A DNA stretch of 64,000 nucleotides. Source: Tahibacter harae. Lineage in GTDB: Bacteria; Pseudomonadota; Gammaproteobacteria; Xanthomonadales; Rhodanobacteraceae. Below are positions 1 to 9,698 of this stretch, piece after piece. The position numbers were made by a program, and so were the translations under genes. Positions within the stretch are counted from its first letter, which is position 1. Each line of letters starts with the position of its first letter. The notes under the pieces were generated by a model, which saw nothing but the letters and a program-made list of their open reading frames with translations, was not told where the DNA came from and did not search any database. The stretch is taken from the NCBI RefSeq assembly GCF_024437735.1, contig NZ_JANFQO010000010.1, positions 1 to 64,000 of the forward strand. The letters run 5' to 3'.

Positions 1-3000
1 GCTGCCGCGAATCACCGCATGGATCGCATCGCCTTCCGCCTGCGCCTGCGACAGCCGCTTCACCACCACCGCCACCACCGCCTCGCCCGGCACCATGCCG
101 TCCGCCTTGCGGTCGAACGCCTGACAGCGTCCGTTCGGCGACAGCATCCCCGCCTGGCTCATCGTCCAGTACGACTGCGGCCGCAGCAGCAGATTCACAC
201 CCGCCGCAATCGCCGTCTCGCACTCGCCCGTACGCAGCGCCTGACAGGCCTGGTGCAGCGCCACCAGACCCGACGAACACGCCGTGTTGATCGCCATGGT
301 CGGACCGCTCAGGTTCAGCGCATAGCTCAACCGCGCCGCCAGGATGCCGTCGTGGTTGCTCGTCACCGCCCCTTCGCCGCCCACCAGCTCCTGGTAGTCG
401 CCCTGCTCCACGCCCACGTACATGCCGATGCGCTGCCGCGCCAGCGCCTCCGCGCCGTAACCCGCATCCTCCAGCGCCCGCCACGCTTCCTGCAGCAACA
501 GCCGCTGCCGCGGATCCATCAGCTCCGCTTCCCGCGGCGAGATCTCGAAGAACAGCGGATCGAACTCCGCCACACCCGGCAGCACACCCAGCCAACACCC
601 TTCGCCGTCGCGCGAGGCCCCCGACCACGCATAACGCGCCGCCGGCATCGGCGTCACCACATCGCGGCCATCTGCCAGCACCTGCCAAAATTCCGCCACA
701 TCCCGCGCACCCGGGAAACGCCCGCTCAGGCCGATCAGCGCGATCGGTTCGGCAGCACCGGTCGCGACCGCCGTCGCCGCCGCGGTCGCCGCACGCCGCC
801 GGCGACGCGGCGCACTGACCGGCGCAGCCTCGTCGCGGTCCTCGCCATAGAACGCCTGCAAGGCCGCGCTCTGCGTGGCCGCCAGATGCGCCGCCAGCTT
901 GCCCAACGTCGCATGGCTGAAAAACAGCGACGGCGTGATCGTCAGCCCGTAGTAGCGGCTCAGCGCACTCGCATAACTGGCCAGCGTGATCGAATCAAAC
1001 CCGAACCCGGCCAGGTTCTCCTGCGCATCCAGCTGCGCCCGCGGCACGTGCACGATCTCGCTCGCCTGCGCCGTCACATCCCACAGCACGCACTGCTCCA
1101 GGCTCAGACCGCGCAACTCCGCCCGCCGCACCGCACCCGCCGCCACGCCGGCCAGCCGCCGCAGCCGCGCCGCCTCGCCGCGCAACACCAGACACTGCGC
1201 CGCGTCGCTGGCCAGCACCTGCTCCAGCACGCCCAGGCCGACCGCCGTCTCCAGCACCTGCTGCCCGCTCGTCGCCAGGTACAGCTGTGTGGCTGCGGCT
1301 TCCTCCAGTCCCATGCCCCCCTCGGCCCACAGCGGCCATTGCACCGCCACCTGCCGCACGCCGTCCTGCCCGTTGCGCCAGCTCGCATACGCCGACTGGT
1401 AGCGGTTGCCGATCGCATAGTCGCAGGACCCGAAATCCCCCAGCACCGCCGAGGACGACGAGAAATAGCAGACAAAATCCACCGCCCTTCCCGCCAGCGC
1501 CGCCTGCAGCGCCCGCGTGCCGGCCAGCTTCGGCTTCAGCACCTGCGCAAACCCCGCCGCCGTCGCCTGCGGCAGCGGCGCACCGGCACCCAGGCCCGCC
1601 GCGTGGAACACGCCGTTCAACGACGGCAGCGCGCCGATCAGCGCGCGCACCGCGGCCGCGTCGCTGATGTCCAGCGCCACGTAGCGCACGGCCGTGGCGC
1701 CGGCCGCTTCCAACGCGCGCAGCGCGGCCGCGCGGCTCGCGTCCTCGGGCGAACGCCCCACCAGAATCAGTTCGGCGGCGTACTGCGTCGCCAGATACCG
1801 CGCCAGATGCAGACCCAGCCCGCCGGCACCGCCCGTAATCAGGTAGACGCCCTGGCGGCGCAGCGGCGAACGCCCTGCCGCCGGCGTCCACGCGCGCACC
1901 CGCGCCACCTGGCGCACGCCGCCTTCGTGACGCTCGCTCTCCAGCCGCACCGATTGCGTCGCCGACCACAGCCGCGCGATCCAGCGCGGCCAGTCCACCG
2001 CGGTGGATGTGTCGCGCGCGGCGATCACTGCCACGGCCGTATCCGGCTGCACGCGCGGCAGCGACCGTGCAAACCCCACCCACGCATCGGTCAGGCAGCG
2101 GGTGTCCTCATCGGCGTACGGCGCGGCGAGCACGAGGCGCGCGCCGGTCACGCCCGAAGCCGCGAGGGTCTGCAGCACCGCGGCGATCTCGCCCGTTCCC
2201 GGCAGACCCCCGTCCAGCGCGCCGAGGTACCACAGGGCGTCAATGCGCACGCCCTCGGCCTGCAGCGCCGCCAGCTGCGTGCGCAGCGCAGCCGTGTCGA
2301 CGGCAACCGGCTCGCAGGTGAACCACCGCGCCTCGGCCGCATCGTGGCTGGCTGCCCCCATGACCGGCGGCACCACCACACCGACCACCCGCGTCTGCGG
2401 CGATACCGCCCGCACGGCCGCCTCGACCGCCGCGATCGACGCCGGCTGCGCCAGCACGCACACCAGCGTGCCCACCGGCCGCGGGGTCAGCGGTGCAACC
2501 GCCGCTTCGGCTTCCCAGTGCTCCTGGAACAGCGCCGTCGCTACCGCGGACGGTGCCGCATCGGGAACGGCGTCGTCCCACAGATCCTCGTCCGTCAGCA
2601 GCTCCGGCGTATCGGCCGCCCGCACCGGCAGCGCCAGCGGACTGCGCGCACCGAGCGCCTGCTCGCCGCGCACCGCGACCCAATGCCGCTCCGCCGCGAA
2701 CGCATACGTCGGCAGGCTGATGCGGCGTCCCCGGGCCAGGCCCGGCAATCCGCTCCAGCGCACCGGCAGGCCTTTCACCCACAGCTCCAGCACCTTGCCG
2801 AACTTGCCCTTGGCCGCCCAGGCGGCCACGGTGCCGTCCATGTCCTCGTCCAGAACGCCGAGCACGTCCTTGTTGCGCTTGACCTGGCCGTGGTGCACGC
2901 CGGCCGCTTCGCCGTGGTCGCACCAGGCCGACAGCTGGCCGATCGCTTCCGACAGGCTGGTCGCGATCAGCCCCAGGCGTTCTTCCATCGCATCGCGCCC

Positions 3001-6000
3001 CACCTGCAAGGTGTAGGCGATATCCGCCAGGGCCGCGTCGTCGTGGCGGCCCGAACGCAGCTCGCGCAGCAGCTGCTGCGCCTGGGCTTGCAGCCGCTCC
3101 GGCGTGCGCGCCGACAGCACCAACAGCGTCACGCCGCCTGCCGCGGCCGCACGGGTATCGCGGTATTCCTCCAGCACCACATGCGCGTTCACCCCGCCGA
3201 AGCCGAACGAGCTGACGCCGGCGCGCCGCGGCAGCGCCTGGCCCCGGGCATCGTGCAGCACCGGCCAGGGCTGTGCCTCGCGCACCAGCCGGAACGGCGT
3301 GCCGTCCAGTTCGATGTACGGATTTATCTCGGCACAATGCAGGCTCGGCGCCAGCTGGCCGTGCTGCAACTGCAGCAGCACCTTGATCAGGCCGGCCGCG
3401 CCGGCCGCCAGTTCCAGGTGGCCGATATTCGTCTTGACCGAACCCAGCGCGCAGTGCGCCGCGGTAACGTCAGCGCTGCCGCTGTCCAGGTACAGCGAGG
3501 CAAACGCGCTCTTGAGCGCGTTGATCTCGATGGGATCGCCCAGCGGCGTGCCCGTGCCGTGGGCTTCGATATAGCCCACCGTGCGTACGTCGATGCCCGC
3601 GTCGCGGTAGGCCTGGCGCAGCAAATCCGCCTGCGCGCGCGGATTGGGCGCCGTCAGCGAATTGGCGCGGCCGCCATGGTTTTCCGCGCTGCCGCGGATC
3701 ACCGCGTAGATGCGGTCGCCATTAGCCTGCGCCGCACTCAGCCGCTTGAGCAGCAGCACGCCCACGCCTTCGCCGCGCACATAACCGTTGGCCTGCGCCG
3801 AGAAGGTCTTGCAGCGGCCGTCCTCGCTCAGCATGCCGGCCTTGCTGAAGCTGATATGCAGCGTGGGTGTCAGCAACAGCTGCACACCGCCGACCAGGGC
3901 TTGTTCGCACTGCCCGGCGCGGATCGCCTGCACGGCGCGATGCACGGCGACCAGCGCGGATGAACACGCCGTCTCTATCGGTTCGCTGGGGCCGTGCAGA
4001 TTGAGGAAATAGCTGATGCGGTTCGGCCCTACCGAAGGCACGGCCCCCGTGGACGAATAGCCTTCGATCATGAGTTCGGACTGCGCGATCAGCTCGCCGT
4101 AGCCGCTGCTCGCGGTGCCTATGAACACACCGGTCGCCGTGCCCGACAGGCTGCCCGGCGCGTGCCCGGCGTCTTCGATCGCGGCCCAGGCATGCTGCAG
4201 CAGCAGACGCTGGTGCGGGTCCATCAGCATCGCCTCGCGCGGCGAGATGCCGAAGAACAGCGGGTCGAATTCGTCCACGCCGGCGATGAAACCGCCCCAC
4301 TTGGACTGGCTGCGGTTGGCTTGTGCCTGTGCGTCGCCGTAGATCGCCTGCCAGTCCCAGCGCGAGGACGGAATTTCTTCGATGCTGTCGCGACCGGAAA
4401 TCAGGTTCTGCCAGAACGCCGCCAGATCGTCCGCCTGCGGGAAGCGGCCGCTCATCCCGACAATCGCGATGCCTTCGTGCTCGGCAGCGTGAGGCGCGGC
4501 GGCGGCCGGTGCCGCCGCGCTCAACGGCCAGCGGCTGCGGCGGCGCGGTCTGTCGGACAGCGCCGCCGTTGAAAAAACCGAAAGCGGTTCATCGGCGGCA
4601 GTGCTCGCATTCGCTGCATCGGCAGCCTGCACCGCGGCCGAGGCATCGTGCTCAGCCGGCGCGGCGACCTGCTCCGGCGGCGCGACCCAGCGCTGCGCCC
4701 AGCGCCCGCCGTCGATCCGGGCCAGATGCTGGGCCAGACTGCGCAGGCTCGGGTATTCAAAGAACACCGTCGGCATCAGGCTCAGGCCGAACTCGCCGTT
4801 GAGGCGGTTGGTCAGTGCGGTCAGGCTGATCGAATCGAAGCCGTATTCGCTCAGCTCCGCATCGGCATCGAGATCGCCGCGCGAAACACGCAGCAAGGCT
4901 GCCACTTCGTCGAACAGGCGGCCCAGCAGCCAGTCCGCGACCACGGCGGCGGGTGCCGCATCCGGCGCCGCTGCGGCGCTGGTTGCGGCAGCTGTTGCGG
5001 CGATTGCCGCAGCGGCGGCTACTGCGGGGCGTGCCTGGTCCGGCGCCTCGGCGCCCGCCGGCATTGCGCGTTTGCCGGCGGAACCCTCCGTCGCCGCGCC
5101 ACGGAAGGCACCATCCCGCCAGCCCTTTACCGCCGCGCGCACCAGCACCTGCGCGGCACCGCTGGCCAGCGCCTGGTACAGCGCGACCCAGCCCTGGGCT
5201 GTAGAAAGACTCAGCGAACCGTGGCGTTCTTTCAGCAGGACCTGCGTCGCCGCATCGATGCGCATGCCGCCGTCGGCCCAGTACGGCCAGTTCACCGACA
5301 CCGTACGGCCCCACCGTTCGCCGCGCGCCACGCGCTGCTGGCGCTGCTGCGCGAAGCCGTCCAGGTAACCATTGGCCGCGGCGTAGTCGGCCTGGCCCGC
5401 ATTGCCCAGCGCCGACAGCGACGAGAACACCACGAACAGATCCAGGTCGACCGGGGCCGTCGCCGCATCCAGCGCCTCGACACCGGCGACCTTGGGCCGC
5501 AATACCTGCTGCCATTCCGCCGCGGTCTTCTTCAGCACGAAGCTGTCCTTGACCACACCGGCCGCGTGGATCACGCCGTGCAGCGCACCGTGTTCGGCGA
5601 TCACCGCGGTCACCAGTGCCTGCACGGCCGCCGCATCGCCGACATCGACCGCGTGGTAGCGCACCGTCGCCGCGGGAATCGCCGCGCTCAACGCCGCCTG
5701 TGCCGCCGCATCCAGCATCGAGCGGCCGGCCAGCACCAGGGTCACGCCTTCGGCCTGCTGCGCGATTTCCTGCGCGAGCAAGCGGCCCAGGCCACCGGCA
5801 CCGCCGGTAATCAGATACACACCGCCGGTTTTCCACGGCGTTGCCGCCGGCAGAGCCGGGGTAGTCGGCAGATCGCGCAGGACACGCTGCTGCACGGCAC
5901 CGTCCGCCCAGCGCAACTCCACCGCGTAATGCGCCGCCGCATCCTGCAGCGCCGCGGCCACCTCGGCCGGTTCCAGCGACGCCACTTCGATCACCTGACC

Positions 6001-9000
6001 GCGCACCTGTGCGTGTTCTTCCTGCACCGTGCGCAGCAAGCCCGCCACGCCCAGCGCGGGCGCCGCTGCACCCGACAGCACCACCTGCAGCCGCAGCGGC
6101 ACGCGCTCGCGCACCGCCGCCTGCGCCGCCGCGAACACGGCCAGCGCCACGTCTCCGAACGCCTGCGCCGCGCCGCCTTCCGTCGCCACGGCGGCGCAGT
6201 CCACATCGCCCAGTGCGGCCGATACCGCGGCCGCCTGCACCGCTGTCGCACCGACCAGCAGCACCTGCCGGCGGCCAGCGGCCTGATCCAGCGGCGCGGC
6301 AGCGGCGGCCGCCCACTGCGGCTGCTGGAGAACTATCTCGACTTCATCCACAGCAGGAGAAGATATGGACAAGGCGCGTTCCGCCGCATTGTCCATATGC
6401 GGCGATTCCGCCAACACCCGCGCCGTGAATCCGCCGAAGCGCACACAGACACGTCCTGAGTCGTCGCAGATGTCCACGTCCAGCACTTGCAGCACGGGGC
6501 TGCGGCGGCGCACATGCACGCAAGCCCAGGCCTGCGCCGGGCACGGCTGCAGGATGTCGACTGTTTCCACCGCGAACGGCAACGGCGGCCGGTCGGCCAC
6601 GGCGCCGGGCTGGCTGACCGACCACAGCATGCCGGCCTGCAGGGCGGCGTCCATCAGGCTGGGATGCAGGACAAATGCATCCTTGTCCGCGGCGACAGCC
6701 GCAGGGATGCCTATGCGGGCGATCGCGCAGTGGGCGCCGAGCCAGACCTGCTCCAGGCCGCTGAAGGCCGCGCCGTAGGCGAAGCCGAGCTGGCGGAAAC
6801 GCGCGTAGCAATCGGCGGCGGAAAAGACCGCCTGCCCGCACTGCGCACGCTGTCGGGCCAGGTCGATATCGGCAACGGCCGCCACATCGAGCGCGAGCAC
6901 GCGCCCCTCGCAGTGCAGGATGCCGTCGGTGTCATCGCCGTCGCCGCCGGCAACCTCGAAGCTGAGTTCTGTTTCGTCTTCCGGGAACAGGGCCAGGCGC
7001 ACGGCCGTTGCTTCGGAACCGACCGCGAGCGGCCGCGACCAGACCACGCGCCGCAAGGCCAGCCCGCGGCCGTCGCCGGCGCGCAGGCGCAGTACCCGCT
7101 GCGCCGCGGCACGGACCATTTCCAGGTAGGCGACACCGGGCAGGATGCGCTGCCGGCCGACGACGTGGTCGCGCAGGAAGAATTCATCGCCGTGGAAGCG
7201 GCTGCCGAACACCAGCCCGGCGATATCGGACAGGTTTTCCTGCAGCAACGGATGCAGCACGGCGGCGCCCGGCGGCGGCACCGGAGCAAGGACCGGGACG
7301 GCGGCTTTTGCCGGCGCGACCTGCAGCGGGAAGCGGCGCCGCTCAAACGGATAGGTTGGCAGGCGGATGCGGCGGCCGTTCCAGGCCGCGGAGAGTTCCG
7401 CCAGCGGCAGTTCCAGGCCGCGGCAGAACAGGTCGGCCAGCGCGACCAGCTTCTGCTTGTAGTCGGCCTCGGCCAACGGCGGCGTGCGCGCCAGCTGCTG
7501 CAGCAGATAATCGAGGAATTCGCGCAAGCCGACGCTGGCATCGCTGCCCCGGCGTGCTTCGGCGGCGACGAAGCAGTCGTCCGCGCGGCGTTTCTCCAGC
7601 AGCCGCGCGAGCTTGGCGCGCAGGTCCTGCGCATCGCGCACGACCAGCGCAATGCGCAGGGCAAAGCGGCTGCGCCCGCGGGCGAGCGTGAAGGCCAGGT
7701 CGGCCAGGTTCGGATCCGGCGTCGCCGCGCTCCATTCGGCGAGCTGGCTGACCTTGCGCCACAACGCGCCCTCGCTGCGCGCGCTGAGCAGCAGCAGATG
7801 CCAGGGCTGTGCCGCCGCCGGCGCGGCCGGCCGCGGCGGCGCTTCTTCCAGGATCAGGAAGGCGTTGGTGCCGCCTATGCCCAGGCAGTTGACCGCGGCG
7901 CGGCGCGGCTGCGTGCCGCGCTGCCAGTCCAGCGGCGCCGTGTTGATGAAAAACGGACTGGTAGAAAAGTCGATCTTGGGGTTCGGGCTGCTGAAGTTGA
8001 TGCACGGCGCTATGGTCGCGTGGTGCAGGGTCAGCGTGGCCTTTATCAGGCTGGCGATGCCGGCGGCGATGTCGAGATGGCCGATGTTGTTCTTGAGCGA
8101 GCCCAGCGCGCAGCTGCCCTGCTGCGGATCGTGCTCGCGGAACACGCGCGACAGGGCCAGCACCTCGATCGGATCGCCCATGGCGGTGCCGGTGCCGTGG
8201 GATTCGATATAGCCCAGGCTGGCCGGCGACACGCCGGCCGCAGCGAAGGCGCTGCGCATGCAGTCGATCTGGCCCTCGACGCGCGTGGCCATGAAGCTCA
8301 TCTTGTTGCTGCCATCGTTGTTGATGGCGGAGCCCTTGATGACGGCGTAGATCGCGTCCGCATCCGCCAGCGCGTCGGCCAGAGGCTTGAGCAGCACGAA
8401 GCCCACGCCGCTGCCGAACACGACGCCGTTGGCCTGGGCATCGAATGCGCGCACGTGGCCGTCGGAGGAATAGATGTTGCCGCTTTCGTACAGATAGCCG
8501 ACCCGGTGCGGAATGCGCACGCTGACCGCACCCGCCAGCGCCATGCCGCATTCGCCGCGGTGCAGGCTCTGGCAGGCCAGGTGTACGGCGACGAGGGCGG
8601 TGGAACAGGCCGTCTGCACGGCGACGCTGGGACCGCGCAGGTTGAGCTTGTAGGAGACGCGGGTCGGCGCGAAATCCTTGTCGTTGCCCAGGTGCCAGCT
8701 GCCGCCGGTCTTGCCGATGACGTCGTCGAAGTCGGCAGAGCGCGAGACCAGGTGGCTGGAGACCACGCCGCCGCTGCCGGCGAACACGCCGACCTTGGCC
8801 TCGCAGGCATCCGGCGCGTAGCCGGCGTCTTCCAGCGCGCTCCAGGCGGCTTCGAGCAGCAGGCGGTGCTGCGGGTCCATGATTTCCGCATCCTTGGCCT
8901 GGATGCCGAAGAACACGGTGTCGAAGCAGTCGTAGTCGGCCAGCACCGGCGCGGCGGGCACGTAGTTGGGATCGCGCAGCAGCTCTTCGCTGACGCCTTC

Positions 9001-9141
9001 GGCGCGCAGTTCGTCCGCGCTGAAAAAGCTGATGCTGCAGCGGCCGGCCAGCAGGTTGTGCCAGAACTCCTGCGTGGAACGGGCGCCGGGGAAGCGTCCC
9101 GCCATGCCGATGATCGCGATGTCGCCCTGCCTGATGTCCAT
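1..9141 (-). CDS. Trans-AT type I polyketide synthase, KS-DH-KR-ACP-KS-KR-ACP-KS (3' end outside window)
   Basis: Open frame of 3047 codons that runs off the left edge, so the C-terminus is missing. It builds a polyketide chain on carrier domains. Domains in order: KS1 (about residues 8-430; Cys179 in TACSTALVAVH, His315, His355); DH (about 620-900; His659 in an HxxxGxxxxP motif, Asp831 in DAALQ); KR1 (NADPH motif near 1110, Tyr1253); ACP1 (Ser1437 in GFDSI); KS2 (about 1555-1985; Cys1726, His1861, His1908); KR2 (motif near 2435, Tyr2575); ACP2 (Ser2717 in GFDSI); KS3 (from about 2796, Cys2955), truncated. No AT domain follows any KS; only the short linker ending in LPTYPF or LPTYAF is present, as in trans-AT enzymes. 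Module 1 should give an enoyl and module 2 a beta-hydroxyl intermediate. The ATG at 9141 is the only ATG after an in-frame stop at 9166-9168. There is no loading module; the protein opens directly with a KS. Confidence 0.95.
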   Translation of the reverse strand, partial: MDIRQGDIAIIGMAGRFPGARSTQEFWHNLLAGRCSISFFSADELRAEGVSEELLRDPNYVPAAPVLADYDCFDTVFFGIQAKDAEIMDPQHRLLLEAAWSALEDAGYAPDACEAKVGVFAGSGGVVSSHLVSRSADFDDVIGKTGGSWHLGNDKDFAPTRVSYKLNLRGPSVAVQTACSTALVAVHLACQSLHRGECGMALAGAVSVRIPHRVGYLYESGNIYSSDGHVRAFDAQANGVVFGSGVGFVLLKPLADALADADAIYAVIKGSAINNDGSNKMSFMATRVEGQIDCMRSAFAAAGVSPASLGYIESHGTGTAMGDPIEVLALSRVFREHDPQQGSCALGSLKNNIGHLDIAAGIASLIKATLTLHHATIAPCINFSSPNPKIDFSTSPFFINTAPLDWQRGTQPRRAAVNCLGIGGTNAFLILEEAPPRPAAPAAAQPWHLLLLSARSEGALWRKVSQLAEWSAATPDPNLADLAFTLARGRSRFALRIALVVRDAQDLRAKLARLLEKRRADDCFVAAEARRGSDASVGLREFLDYLLQQLARTPPLAEADYKQKLVALADLFCRGLELPLAELSAAWNGRRIRLPTYPFERRRFPLQVAPAKAAVPVLAPVPPPGAAVLHPLLQENLSDIAGLVFGSRFHGDEFFLRDHVVGRQRILPGVAYLEMVRAAAQRVLRLRAGDGRGLALRRVVWSRPLAVGSEATAVRLALFPEDETELSFEVAGGDGDDTDGILHCEGRVLALDVAAVADIDLARQRAQCGQAVFSAADCYARFRQLGFAYGAAFSGLEQVWLGAHCAIARIGIPAAVAADKDAFVLHPSLMDAALQAGMLWSVSQPGAVADRPPLPFAVETVDILQPCPAQAWACVHVRRRSPVLQVLDVDICDDSGRVCVRFGGFTARVLAESPHMDNAAERALSISSPAVDEVEIVLQQPQWAAAAAAPLDQAAGRRQVLLVGATAVQAAAVSAALGDVDCAAVATEGGAAQAFGDVALAVFAAAQAAVRERVPLRLQVVLSGAAAPALGVAGLLRTVQEEHAQVRGQVIEVASLEPAEVAAALQDAAAHYAVELRWADGAVQQRVLRDLPTTPALPAATPWKTGGVYLITGGAGGLGRLLAQEIAQQAEGVTLVLAGRSMLDAAAQAALSAAIPAATVRYHAVDVGDAAAVQALVTAVIAEHGALHGVIHAAGVVKDSFVLKKTAAEWQQVLRPKVAGVEALDAATAPVDLDLFVVFSSLSALGNAGQADYAAANGYLDGFAQQRQQRVARGERWGRTVSVNWPYWADGGMRIDAATQVLLKERHGSLSLSTAQGWVALYQALASGAAQVLVRAAVKGWRDGAFRGAATEGSAGKRAMPAGAEAPDQARPAVAAAAAIAATAAATSAAAAPDAAPAAVVADWLLGRLFDEVAALLRVSRGDLDADAELSEYGFDSISLTALTNRLNGEFGLSLMPTVFFEYPSLRSLAQHLARIDGGRWAQRWVAPPEQVAAPAEHDASAAVQAADAANASTAADEPLSVFSTAALSDRPRRRSRWPLSAAAPAAAAPHAAEHEGIAIVGMSGRFPQADDLAAFWQNLISGRDSIEEIPSSRWDWQAIYGDAQAQANRSQSKWGGFIAGVDEFDPLFFGISPREAMLMDPHQRLLLQHAWAAIEDAGHAPGSLSGTATGVFIGTASSGYGELIAQSELMIEGYSSTGAVPSVGPNRISYFLNLHGPSEPIETACSSALVAVHRAVQAIRAGQCEQALVGGVQLLLTPTLHISFSKAGMLSEDGRCKTFSAQANGYVRGEGVGVLLLKRLSAAQANGDRIYAVIRGSAENHGGRANSLTAPNPRAQADLLRQAYRDAGIDVRTVGYIEAHGTGTPLGDPIEINALKSAFASLYLDSGSADVTAAHCALGSVKTNIGHLELAAGAAGLIKVLLQLQHGQLAPSLHCAEINPYIELDGTPFRLVREAQPWPVLHDARGQALPRRAGVSSFGFGGVNAHVVLEEYRDTRAAAAGGVTLLVLSARTPERLQAQAQQLLRELRSGRHDDAALADIAYTLQVGRDAMEERLGLIATSLSEAIGQLSAWCDHGEAAGVHHGQVKRNKDVLGVLDEDMDGTVAAWAAKGKFGKVLELWVKGLPVRWSGLPGLARGRRISLPTYAFAAERHWVAVRGEQALGARSPLALPVRAADTPELLTDEDLWDDAVPDAAPSAVATALFQEHWEAEAAVAPLTPRPVGTLVCVLAQPASIAAVEAAVRAVSPQTRVVGVVVPPVMGAASHDAAEARWFTCEPVAVDTAALRTQLAALQAEGVRIDALWYLGALDGGLPGTGEIAAVLQTLAASGVTGARLVLAAPYADEDTRCLTDAWVGFARSLPRVQPDTAVAVIAARDTSTAVDWPRWIARLWSATQSVRLESERHEGGVRQVARVRAWTPAAGRSPLRRQGVYLITGGAGGLGLHLARYLATQYAAELILVGRSPEDASRAAALRALEAAGATAVRYVALDISDAAAVRALIGALPSLNGVFHAAGLGAGAPLPQATAAGFAQVLKPKLAGTRALQAALAGRAVDFVCYFSSSSAVLGDFGSCDYAIGNRYQSAYASWRNGQDGVRQVAVQWPLWAEGGMGLEEAAATQLYLATSGQQVLETAVGLGVLEQVLASDAAQCLVLRGEAARLRRLAGVAAGAVRRAELRGLSLEQCVLWDVTAQASEIVHVPRAQLDAQENLAGFGFDSITLASYASALSRYYGLTITPSLFFSHATLGKLAAHLAATQSAALQAFYGEDRDEAAPVSAPRRRRRAATAAATAVATGAAEPIALIGLSGRFPGARDVAEFWQVLADGRDVVTPMPAARYAWSGASRDGEGCWLGVLPGVAEFDPLFFEISPREAELMDPRQRLLLQEAWRALEDAGYGAEALARQRIGMYVGVEQGDYQELVGGEGAVTSNHDGILAARLSYALNLSGPTMAINTACSSGLVALHQACQALRTGECETAIAAGVNLLLRPQSYWTMSQAGMLSPNGRCQAFDRKADGMVPGEAVVAVVVKRLSQAQAEGDAIHAVIRGS

Positions 9142-9698
9142 GCCCGCGCCCCGGATGAGCCTGTTTTACGATGAGATCGCGCGCCGCGCCGCGACGCAGG
9201 GCATCGCTGCGGACACGGCGATACGGTTCGGCCGACTGCAGGCCGGCTGCCCCGCCGGACCGCCATCGCAGACCGGACATTCGTAGGCATTGGGCACACG
9301 ACCGCACGCATTCACGCCGCGGCCTGCACCCGCCATGGCGCGCCGCGCGCCGCGACAGCGCCGACTCCGGCGCCGCTCGCGCCGTTCCCCTGTTCCTGCC
9401 AAGTCCGCCAACCCGCGCCCCCGATTGCCCATGGTCAGTCCCACCGCCAGCCACCTGCCGGAACAGGCGGCGACCGGCGTGATCGTGCCAGCCAGGCGCC
9501 TGAAAAAAGGCCGCACGCGCTACCTGCGCAACATGCAGCGAATGCCAACATTCCGCAACCTGTACAGGCGATTTCCAGGCCTGCAGCACGACCTTGCCCG
9601 ATGATGCCACGACAAGGTCAACACTCGCCTACACGCCGGTGGCAACACGCAGCTGCCTGCGCACAGGCCGCACGGGACCGCGCCGCCCGGGCGCCGGA
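9142..9698. other. Intergenic region upstream of the PKS
   Basis: About 560 bases between the PKS start and the end of the exporter permease gene. It must hold the PKS leader and possibly its promoter, but I see no convincing -35/-10 pair. A 10-bp palindrome (CAGGCGCCTG) followed by six A is present at about 9495-9510. A minus-strand open frame of 116 codons lies directly upstream of the PKS in the same frame, but it has no recognisable domain and no good ribosome site, so I do not call it a gene. Confidence 0.5.

Noticed and set aside
19-3963. 1314-codon open frame on the plus strand
   Set aside because: It is antisense to the PKS gene. Its translation is rich in Arg/His/Gln with no domains, as expected when a high-GC gene is read on the other strand; the PKS frame carries all catalytic motifs.
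6487-9174. 895-codon plus-strand open frame
   Set aside because: Antisense to the KS1-DH part of the PKS; no domain or motif, and no ribosome site.
9166-9516. 116-codon minus-strand frame just upstream of the PKS
   Set aside because: No domain, no ribosome site and a stop before the PKS start; most likely leader sequence.
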